DNA of 64,000 nt from Halichondria panicea (lineage: Eukaryota > Porifera > Demospongiae > Suberitida > Halichondriidae). Shown one piece after another: positions 12,701 through 20,700 of the stretch. The translations under genes and the position numbers were made by a program. The stretch spans positions 1,603,803 through 1,667,802 of the forward strand of contig NC_087380.1 in NCBI RefSeq assembly GCF_963675165.1. The letters run 5' to 3'. Below the pieces are notes generated by a model, which was not told the origin of the DNA, made no database searches, and was given only the letters and a program-made list of their open reading frames with translations. Numbering within the stretch: position 1 is the first letter of the stretch; every line of letters begins with the position of its first letter.

Positions 12701-14381
12701 ATTAGATCAGCGATTTCTTTTGAGCGCCAAATTTTGTAAAATTCACTTGTCATACCGGGGGGGGGGGTTAGATTTGCACTTTATCCCCAGTATAGGGGGG
12801 AATTTGTTTGACAAGTGCATAATAATATTGTGTTTTTTCGGATTTTCGGAGCTAACTTTAAGAGGCCATAATTTATTGAGTTTGTTAAAAACTAAAGGAT
12901 GCATCTGGTAGCTCTTTGATAGCTTATTAATATTACCTCCACCACAGATGCACCTATTCTTACTCCTATCTCTACTCGCACCATCTGGGTTGTTGGGCAG
13001 ACGCTTCTGCTGGAGGCTTCGTTAGTGGGGGCTGTCCCCCGGACCATCGACAGCGTGGCCTGGACTAAAGACGGTGCTAATAGCAGGGGAACCCCCTCCA
13101 GCGAAGGGTCAAAGTACACTCTAACGGTTCCGGGGCTGACTTTGGGTGATGAGGGCATGTACGAGCTGACACTAACCAATGAGATTGGAGCAGGAATTCC
13201 GCTATCATTCAGTATCACTGTTAACTGTGAGTATAATCGTAATAAATTAACAGGGGCTCATTGGAGTATCCCCATTACCATAATGACTACTGCATTACCT
13301 AGGATACAGTGATGCAAAATAACATTGTTGTTGCATTGCTTTAGCAATCTAACAGAGTTACAATCCCCCACCCCCATAGTACCTCCTGTGTACGTCTCCA
13401 TCACCAACTATCCTGTTATGAACTCACTAGTTGCCATAGACACCATCGGAGATACCACTGAGACAGCATTGACTTGCAGAACTAACTCAACTATTTGCTG
13501 TACAGGACAAGATAATCCCAATAGTGCCAATGGATTAGGAGATTGGCTATTTCCGAATGGAACAGTTGTCACTAGGAATCAGGACATTACTGATTCAGAC
13601 ACTGATCTACTGTACAGTGTTGGAGATACAGGTGCACTCAGACTCCATCGTCGAGGGTCTGTGTCAGGTCTCACTGGCTCCTACTGCTGTGTGATTCCTG
13701 ATAACACTGGAGTAGATGTGACATTCTGTGTGCAGTTAGGTAAGTGGGTCTGTGTTCTCATCCTGTTACTGTATTATCCTGTGTTTCAGTGACTGGAGTC
13801 ATCACTATATCTCCTCCCACTACAAGTAAGTAGTACTATCATTGAGATGAGCGCAGCATGTTTTGTGTTAGTAACAACTTGTGGGTTGTCTCATGCATTC
13901 CATTACAGCCTCTACTGATGAGAGCTGTTTCTGTCAGTGTCCCCAGAGTGACAACACTGGTGCTGTGGTGGGAGGAGTGGTGGCCCTGGTAGCAGTGATT
14001 GCAGTGACTGTAGTGATGGTGACGTACCTAGTGCTCCGGTATAAGAGAGGAGGGAAAATGTGAGTAGTTGGTTTAAAGTAGTTTGTGTCAGTAGACACAC
14101 TTTGTTCAGTGTAAACAAGCTTCATATGAACTGAAAGCTTTTATTGTCATAATCACTACTAAGTAATATCATCTGTTCTCTCCACACACAGGACTGTTCC
14201 TCGAGATATCTCCCTTACGGACCAGGGTCAAAGTGCAGCCGCTACCTACGAGACCGTCCTTGCCACTTATGAGGAGATCCCAGCCTCTAGAGAGGTCAAA
14301 GGTGACTACAGCTACACACAGAACAATGCTTACTCGACTGTGAGTGGGCGTGAGGCTCCTGCTGCTGGAGGAATACAATAA
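637..14381 (+). CDS. Multi-Ig single-pass receptor with tyrosine-rich tail
   Basis: Exons: 637-694, 851-1005, 3506-3695, 10808-11077, 11210-11347, 12492-12647, 12948-13226, 13380-13739, 13790-13825, 13909-14059, 14192-14381; total 1983 nt, 660 aa, no internal stop. Residues 1-20 are a signal peptide (MSLKAAIVILVVLL). Ig1 is split over exons 2-3 (VISCQLP, VWFRDG, GRYTCQ). Ig2 (exon 4) keeps ITWTVN and LYVCSV but lacks the first cysteine. Ig3 is split over exons 5-6 (FTLTCAD, FEWSRD, GSYSCTG). Ig4 (exon 7) keeps VAWTKD but lacks both cysteines. Ig5 (exon 8) is the CC-type Ig of this cluster (CRTNSTICC, GDWLFPNG, GSYCCVIP). The helix (VVGGVVALVAVIAVTVV) is followed by RYKRGGKM and a tail with YETV, YEEI, YSYT and YSTV; it ends in GGIQ instead of the YDN of its paralogues. 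The 7.1 kb intron 3 is full of mobile elements. Role: cell-surface recognition and SH2-type signalling, inferred. Confidence 0.85.
1455..1925. mobile_element. Nested MITE: palindromic element carrying a pogo/Tigger-like MITE
   Basis: Outer inverted repeats of about 31 bp lie at 1455-1485 and 1895-1925 (CAGAGGAGGTACGACACGCG). Inside, the arms attgcctctgcaataacg at ~1490-1508 and ~1552-1570 form a hairpin. A second element at 1576-1891 (CAGTAGAACCTCGATTATCC at the left, its complement at the right) is flanked by TA on both sides, as expected of Tc1/mariner-pogo superfamily MITEs. No transposase ORF. It lies in intron 2 of the multi-Ig receptor. Confidence 0.75.
1955..2085. repeat. Short tandem repeat, ~54-60 bp unit
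   Basis: Two to three copies of a unit built from ttattcttgcaactg, taatgtccagagc and tattcttgcaactgtggtg follow each other directly in intron 2 of the multi-Ig receptor. No coding function is apparent. Confidence 0.7.
2510..2640. repeat. Dispersed repeat shared with ~44280-44400
   Basis: The core agtgctgcggtcacgtgg, followed by a ccacacct block and a ggtgtgg block ~60 bp later, is repeated with changes at 44280-44400 inside the adhesion GPCR gene. The ccacacct/aggtgtgg pair suggests a small palindromic non-autonomous element. The remaining intron sequence at 2085-3505 shows nothing else I can name. Confidence 0.45.
4014..4928. mobile_element. Long inverted-repeat element with internal hairpin
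   Basis: Arms at ~4014-4132 and ~4800-4928 are inverted copies (atactgcaatctgattgg; tagaaaatcatgtactt repeated three times in each arm). Within it, 4604-4748 forms a second hairpin (gttgctatgatctaaaatgc against its complement at 4728-4748). No transposase is visible, so this is probably a non-autonomous foldback-type element in intron 3 of the multi-Ig receptor. Confidence 0.65.
6600..6723. repeat. (CA)n microsatellite
   Basis: About 120 bp of (AC)n with scattered G and T interruptions. The His/Thr-rich reading frame across it is an artefact of the repeat. The flanks 4930-6600 and 6730-7930 show only diffuse repeat debris and no gene that I can support. Confidence 0.95.
7935..8045. repeat. 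Imperfect inverted repeat
   Basis: ctgctagcaggtcacta at ~7967-7983 pairs with tagtgacctgctagcag at ~7991-8007, inside a wider block with aagaaacct/aggtttct ends. A related palindrome occurs at 8875-9045. Possibly a foldback element. Confidence 0.4.
8094..8815 (-). pseudogene. Crypton-derived (DUF3504/KIAA1958-like) fragment
   Basis: Read on the minus strand, the first part (start 8805) has MSFKFREPKDF, CTGPGCTFC and an acidic middle, then a Thr/Ser-rich stretch. The frame then shifts at an A-rich run near 8383 into KTKSCTQWAVTLWIDW, FVLEVRKQR and YPPNTLYQLICGLQRHLKEN before a stop at 8094. The YPPxxLYQ...GLQRxLxxNG core is characteristic of the DUF3504 domain in KIAA1958/ZMYM-type proteins, derived from Crypton tyrosine-recombinase transposons. 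The catalytic C-terminal half is absent, so this is a truncated, frameshifted relic in intron 3 of the multi-Ig receptor, in antisense orientation. Confidence 0.6.
8875..9050. repeat. Palindromic element
   Basis: gaccatgtgtagtacgg at ~8878 pairs with ctactacacatggtcta at ~9029, and agtcactaatt at ~8938 pairs with aattagtgact at ~8970. It lies just 5' of the Crypton relic. The rest of the intron, 9050-10800, holds AT-rich sequence with no gene I can support. Confidence 0.55.
11922..12306. mobile_element. pogo/Tigger-like MITE
   Basis: CAGTAGAACCTCGCTAATCC at the left end is matched by its complement at the right end, ending at 12306, with TA flanking both sides (385 bp). This is the same terminal motif as the inner element at 1576-1891. 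It sits in the intron that splits Ig3 of the multi-Ig receptor and has no coding capacity. Adjacent sequence at 12309-12440 carries fragments of the cgcgaaattttcg repeat seen at 22640. Confidence 0.85.
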
Positions 14382-14640
14382 CTGAACTATCACATGACTC
14401 AAGTAGACTAGTAATTTATTTCTTGTTTACATTTCGGTTACTTTATACAGAGCACATAGATATACGTACTTCATAAGCCCCTCTCCTTTTCCTTTTTTCA
14501 CCAATATCAGCTTTTTTAGTACAACAAAGTAATATTATACAGTATAAAGCTACATGTATAGAATCAAGATTTTTGGTAAGTCTGAAAGTTTGCATCCTAA
14601 TGACAATTTATTGGCAAATCAGGTGCCTGGGAACGTTTGG

Positions 14641-14667
14641 GTGGGTAAAGATCATTAATGAAACAAT
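14641..14667 (+). promoter_or_regulatory. Conserved upstream element of the receptor cluster (copy 1)
   Basis: gtgggtaaagatcattaatg lies 76 bp upstream of the ATG at 14717. The same block precedes the units at 22899, 27357 and 30702 at a similar distance, and an inverted copy precedes 17762. Likely core promoter or transcript leader; activity is inferred. Confidence 0.5.
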
Positions 14668-14716
14668 TTCGAAACAAATAACTATGTCTCTGGAAAAGGA
14701 GAGAAGATTGCAGGCA

Positions 14717-16069
14717 ATGGAGACTCAAGGTGTTCTGCTTCTACTGCTGTTGCTGTTGTGTACTGTGTCCACCTGCTGGAGACAAGGTAATCTAGTGATA
14801 TGTATAACTAGTTTCCTGCTGTTAGTACAAATGTAGCTAGATCTATCAGAATTTTATGAAATCGTTAAAACATTTTAACTTGAATCACCTTGTATCACAA
14901 CAGTCTCACTGACACTGGAATCTGGCCCTGTCATCACTACTAACAATGTAGATATCCACTATTGGAGAGGGTGCTAGTCTCCCTTCTCTCATCTGTCACA
15001 CTGACCTCACTGCCTGTTGTAGAAGTGCTGCTGACAACAATGGTAATGGAGGACTAGGACAGTGGACGTATCCTGATGGGAGTGTGATACTGGGCAATGG
15101 TTACTCAGCGACTGCTGGACAACAATTCTACATTAATAGGAATGGTCCTCAGCTCATTGGACTGGCTCGTAGAGAGACTACCAACCCCCTCACTCCAACT
15201 GGGTCCTACTGTTGTACTGTACCAACTACTGAAGGAGATATGACCATCTGTGCTAACCTGGGTGAGTGGATAAAAGTATTATCATTGTATTATGTCAGCC
15301 AGTATGTGTTAATCTTCATGAGTTTATGAAACCATCATAACTCACTTGTATCATGCATAACCTTATCCCCCTCTTACAGTTGCACCTACTTCAGTCACAT
15401 GTTCTGATAATCTCCCGTCCATTCCTAATGGAGGCATAACCTATGCTGGTGGGTCCACTAACAACAGACCAGTGGGTGCTACAGCCAGTTACAACTGCGT
15501 CAATCCCTACTGTCTGGTTGGAGTGTCAGTGAGGACTTGTGGGAGTAATGGAGAGTGGAGCTCAACAACAGCTCCAGTGTGTCAGAGTAAGAAATGGCCG
15601 AATGTGCACGTTGAGTGTGTACCTGTTCCCATAGTGATCTGCTCTGACTTATCCTCACCGACAAATGGGGACATTGACTATGGTGGTGCTGGATCCACTA
15701 ACAGAAGATCAGTGAACACAGTGGCCACCTACACCTGTGACACTCGCTACACTCTCACTGGAGGCAGTACCACCAGGACTTGTGAGAGTGATGGAGTGTG
15801 GAGTGGGTCAGCTCCAATGTGTCAGAGTAAAGTAAATGAACTCTGTACTCTTTGTTTGTTGAGTGTATTCTCCTATACAGCTGACTGCCCTGACTTACCT
15901 TCACTGATCAACGGGATGATTATGTACAATACTGGATCTCCTGACAACAGACCTATCAATGCTGGAGCTATATACACCTGTAACACTGGCTACACTCTCA
16001 CTGGAGGGGACACTACCAGGACTTGTGTGAGTGGAGGGATCTGGAGTGGGGTACCTCCAACTTGTCAAA
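14717..16069 (+). pseudogene. Sushi/Ig receptor unit, frameshifted and 3'-truncated
   Basis: Exons: 14717-14786 (signal peptide METQGVLLLLL...STCW), 14904-15261 (B-type CC-Ig: LICHTDLTACC, GQWTYPDG, GSYCCTVP), then CCP exons 15380-15586, 15635-15826 and 15881-16069. In the Ig exon the frame entering from the signal peptide hits TAG near 14973; compared with the paralogous exon at 23041 a few bases are missing around 14958, after which the frame is intact. No CC-Ig, transmembrane or tail exon follows: the unit stops after three CCPs, 380 bp before the phosphatase fragment. It is the counterpart of the unit at 22899. It could make a secreted protein if the Ig exon is skipped, since 14786 and 15380 are both phase 1. 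Confidence 0.7.
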
Positions 16070-16448
16070 GTGAGCTAAACTCTTGTACAGTTTGTGTTTG
16101 TGAGTACAATAAACTTTTGCTATTCCGGCTCTCTGAAGTACGGCCACCTCGATATATACTGGCCATTTGGTTTCACGGATTGCTAGCTTGCACAAAACTC
16201 GCCCTGAAATGCGGTCACTCGTTATTCCGTATCTCCCAAAAAATATACACTCTCCTATTCTCAGTTTAGGTCGGTGAGTGATCACATGACGATCACATGA
16301 CAGTATGACTTACAAACTACTATCTCCTAATCTTCAGCACAGAAACAGCCAAGGTATAATTATAAGAGTTAGTTTGATTTAGATACCTGTATTGTATTAA
16401 TTGGATTACATACCTGTATTGATGTCATGTGACACACTGCATGTGTAG

Positions 16449-17395
16449 ACGCCCTCCTGGATACTGTACATGCTCGACAGTGGAGGAGGGAGTTACCAGG
16501 AGCTGGTGTATGACGATCAAATCAAATGGTGAGTCTTCACTTATAAGATAATTATGTGTTAAGATAATCTCCATCTTCGTCTAGGGTTGTGGATACGTCC
16601 AGTGAACTAACTGCCAAATATGGAGACATTCCTGCCATTGCCTTTTTCCACATTCCAAGGTACTTCTCATAATATACTGTGTTTGTTTGACCCTTCTCCC
16701 CATCTTTGTGTGTACCAACTGTCCCTACCCTCTCCTCCTCCTTGCAGCACTGGATACCAGAAGGTCTACTCCCCTAACTTGTGTCAAGGCACTGCCAACG
16801 ATACCGTCTCTCCACAGACTCAGGCAAACAGTGAGTGTGTTGAGACAGTTCCTACCTCTAGTCTCGTCCCCACACCCAATATCCGCTCTTATTAACTGCT
16901 TATAGAGCCCTGTGTTGGAGACTAACAAATACTGGCTTTATTCCCTCCTCCACACACACACACACCCATTGCAGAGTTGATATCGACTCTGTTTGCTCAG
17001 GCCAATGTACGCATGACTGTGGTGGGTCATAACCATGGCAACAATTGGTGCTGTCCCGTCCTAGGCTCTGATCACATAATCTGCTACGCCAGACACACTG
17101 GCTATGGGGGCTATGGAACGTGAGTGCATAGTAGTACAACTATGATCAATCTCTGCATGTGTACATCACTTTGACCCAAAAATTACGCCCTTTTGGAAAA
17201 CCTCATTTCAATTTCACTTCTGTTTATCATACTGGGCTGGCCCTGCCCTGTTGGTGTGATATAATAGGCATAATAGATTACCTCACACCCTCCCCCCCCC
17301 CCTCTAGGTGGATGAGGGGATCGCGCGTGTTGATACTCAAGGAGCAGGGACAGTACAGCACTTACGTCAGAATGGAAGATGGGAGGATCATCTGA
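16449..17395 (+). CDS. Purple acid phosphatase-like 3' fragment (copy 1)
   Basis: Exons: 16449-16528, 16585-16659, 16748-16830, 16975-17119, 17308-17395; 471 nt open to a TGA. The 156 residues match the C-terminal half of PAP29/DCR2-type calcineurin-like phosphoesterases: LYMLDSGGG, DDQIKWV, PAIAFFHIP, VVGHNHGNNWCC (the terminal GHxH metal-binding motif), CYARHTGYGGYG, WMRGSRVLIL. The N-terminal half with the DxH, GDxxD and GNH(D/E) ligands is missing, and no signal peptide or start codon is seen, so the fragment cannot be catalytic alone. Its splice sites and frame are nevertheless intact. It was carried along when the receptor block duplicated (compare 26123-27134). Confidence 0.7.
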
Positions 17396-17640
17396 TTCAT
17401 ATGGACTAATACATGACTGTTAGCATTATATTTTAGGTATAATTATGTACACTGATCAATTTTCTTAGAATCTGCGATGACGATTCAATTATATTCTCAA
17501 CTCTCATATTTGGCTATAATTATTTATTTCTTCCGTTAATTAATTACAAAATCGTTCAATTATTAAATTAACAGTCTGTTTTTAGGTAGCCTCCCCTTCA
17601 CCGGCCTTCCTTCCAGACACAGTTATCTGTTTCCATTATT

Positions 17641-17677
17641 AAAGATCATTAATGGCATTAATGATCTTTACCCACCC
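17641..17677 (-). promoter_or_regulatory. Conserved upstream element, inverted and palindromic (copy 2)
   Basis: aaagatcattaat is followed after a few bases by attaatgatctttacccacc, so the element of the other units is present here mainly in reverse orientation and forms a near-perfect palindrome 85-120 bp upstream of the ATG at 17762. Confidence 0.45.
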
Positions 17678-17761
17678 AAAATTAGCACCCTAAAAACTAG
17701 CCTCGATCCCAGGCCGCACTTCCCACTTCTCTTAGCGAAGTGGCTAGCTAGACTGCATGCA

Positions 17762-20700
17762 ATGGAGACTCAAAGTGTTCTACTTCTGCTACTGTGTGCT
17801 GTGTCCACCTGCTGGGGACAGCAAGGTAATCCTGTGATAATAATTGCTATTGGTAGATCTAGACTAGTAGGTGCTAACCTGAGTGAGTGGATTGTACAAT
17901 GGTTACCATATCCATATCACCTTCTCACAGTGGTGTGTTTGTTCCTCCCTACCCCCACCAATGGAGTGATCTTCTACTCTGATACAATACTGGGTGATGG
18001 TACTGTGGCCACTTACACCTGTGACACTGGCTACACTCTCAATGGAGGTAGTACCAGGACTTGTGGGAGTAATGGAATGTGGAGTGGGTTTGCTCCATCT
18101 TGTCAGCGTAAGTGGAATGGACTTTGTACTGTTTGTTTGTTGAGTGTATTGTCTCCCATACAGCTAACTGCCCTGAATTACCTACACTGGCCAATGGGAT
18201 GATTATGTACAGTGCTGGATCCACTCACAGCAGACCGATCAGCTCTAGTGCTACACACTCCTGTAACACTGGCTACACTCTCACTGGAGATGCCACCAGG
18301 ATATGTGTGAGTGGCGTGTGGAGTGGGTCACCTCCAGTGTGTCAGCGTAAGTGGAATGGACTTTGTACGTGCAGTTGAAACTGTTCACTATTTCAGGAAC
18401 TTGTTCTGATTTACCACCACTAATGGAGCTTCACCTTGTTTTATACAGTGAACACAGGACCCACTGAACCACCCACCACCTGTCCTTACCTCACTGTACC
18501 AGCCAATGGAAGGATAAACTACAATATGGGGACAGCTAGTCCGAAACCAGTGGACACTGTGGCCACCTACACCTGTAACACTGGATACACTCTTGATGAA
18601 GGCACTACCAGGACTTGTGGGAGTGATGGAGTGTGGAGTGGGTCAGCTCCAACTTGTAGACGTAAGTGAAATGGAGGACTCTGTATAATTATACTGTTCA
18701 TTTGTTTAGTGTGTATCATCTCCCATACAGCTAACTGCCCTGACTTATCACTGATCAATGGAATGATTATGTACAGTGCTGGATTCACTAACAACAGACC
18801 TTTCAGCTCTAGTGCTGTGCACTCCTGCAACCCTGGCTACACTCTCACTGGAGGTACCTTTAGGGTCTGTGTGACTGGAAGGAGATGGACTGGGTTACCT
18901 CCAACTTGTCAGCAGCGTAAGTATAGAATTGAATTTGTACTGTTGAATGTATAATGTTCACTATTTCAGAACTTTGTTCTGATTTACCACCACTAATGAA
19001 TGGAGGCATTATCTACATTGGTGGACTCACTGACAGCAGACCTGTTAATACCGTTGCTATCTACACTTGTGACACTGGATACACTCTCAATGGAGGTACT
19101 TCAAGGGTCTGTGTGACTGGTGGAATGTGGAGTGGGTCACCTCCTGTGTGTCAGCGTAAGTTATGAAATGTATAGACTATTCTTTTGTTGAAGTGTGCCT
19201 GTTTTTCCAGGTATCTGCTCAAACTTACCCCCACTGACCAATGGGATGATCTCCTATAGTGGTGAATCCCCTGACGTGGCCACCTACACTTGTGACACTG
19301 GCTACACTCTCAATGATGGAGACGCTACCAGGACTTGTGGGAATGGAGGAGTGTGGAGTGGGTCATATCCAGTGTGTCAGCGTAAGTTGAATGGACTTTG
19401 TACTGTTGTGTAGCTAGATCTTACCATGGCTAGGTCTACATGCAAGTATACCATAATTATGAGACTAAAATGTTTTGCGAGCATCCAACATAAGCAAATT
19501 TTGAGAGCAGTATTTGTATAGCAACACACTCCTTGCCAGAACGTAATAGTTGGATCACAAAGTGTCACATTTTCTTGATTTGTCTCATTCGCAATGGTTT
19601 TACACCAGCAAAATATTCTATAGTAATACGGTATTCTAGCAGTTAGTTCCGGTTCAGTGTGTTTATTGTTGAGTTTACCTGTATTGTATCCCATACAGCT
19701 GACTGCCCTGACTTACTCCCACTGATCAATGGGATGATTATGTACAGTGCTGGATCCACTAACAACAGACCTCTCAGCTCTAGTGCTGTGCACTCCTGCA
19801 ACCCTGGCTACACTCTCACTGGAGTGAGCACGATCAGGTTCTGTGTGACTGGAGGGAGATGGAATGGGTTAGCTCCAATTTGTCAGCGTAACCGTAAGTG
19901 TCTGTACTGTTGAATGTATAATTTTTACTATTTCAGAGTTCCACTACATCTTAACAGTTACTTCACCTTTCTTGATACAGTGAACACAGGACCCACTGAA
20001 CCACCCACCACCTGTCCTGACCTCACTGTACCAACCAATGGAATGATCAGCTACAATATGGGGGCTGTTAGTCTGAGACCAGTGAACACTGTGGCCACCT
20101 ACACCTGTGTCACTGGCTTCACTCTCAGTGGAGGTACTTCAAGGGTCTGTGTGACTGGAGGAGTGTGGAGTGGGTCAGCTCCAGTGTGTCAGCGTAAGTG
20201 GAATGGACTTTGTACTGTTGTGTAGCTAGATCTTACCATGGCTAGATCTACATGCATGTATACCATAATTATGAGACTAAAATGTTTTGCGAGCATCCAA
20301 CATAAGTAAATTTTGAGAGCAGTATTTGTATAACAACACACTCCTTGCCAGAACGTAATAGTTGGATCACAAAGTGTCACATTTTCTTGATTTGTCTCAT
20401 TCGCAATGGTTTTACACCAGCAAAATATTCTATAGTAATATGGTATTCGTTCCGGTTCAGTGTGTTTATTGTTGAGTTTACCTGTATTGTCTCTCATACA
20501 GCTAACTGCCCTGACTTACCCACACTGACCAATGGGATGATTATGTACAATACTGGATCCCCTGGCAACAGACCTTTCATATCTACAGCTACACACTTCT
20601 GCAACACTGGCTACACTCTCACTGGAGGTACCACCAGGGTCTGTGTGAGTGGAGGGAGATGGAATGGGTCAGCTCCAACTTGTCAGCGTGAGTTCTGTAA

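Noticed and set aside
14192-14381. Calling the tail a canonical ITAM
   Set aside because: YETV and YEEI are only three residues apart and YSTV too far, so the YxxL/I-x(6-12)-YxxL/I spacing is not met; described as SH2-type motifs instead.
19377-19694. Minus-strand open frame duplicated at 20189-20497
   Set aside because: It is the reverse of a duplicated MITE-bearing intron, not a gene.
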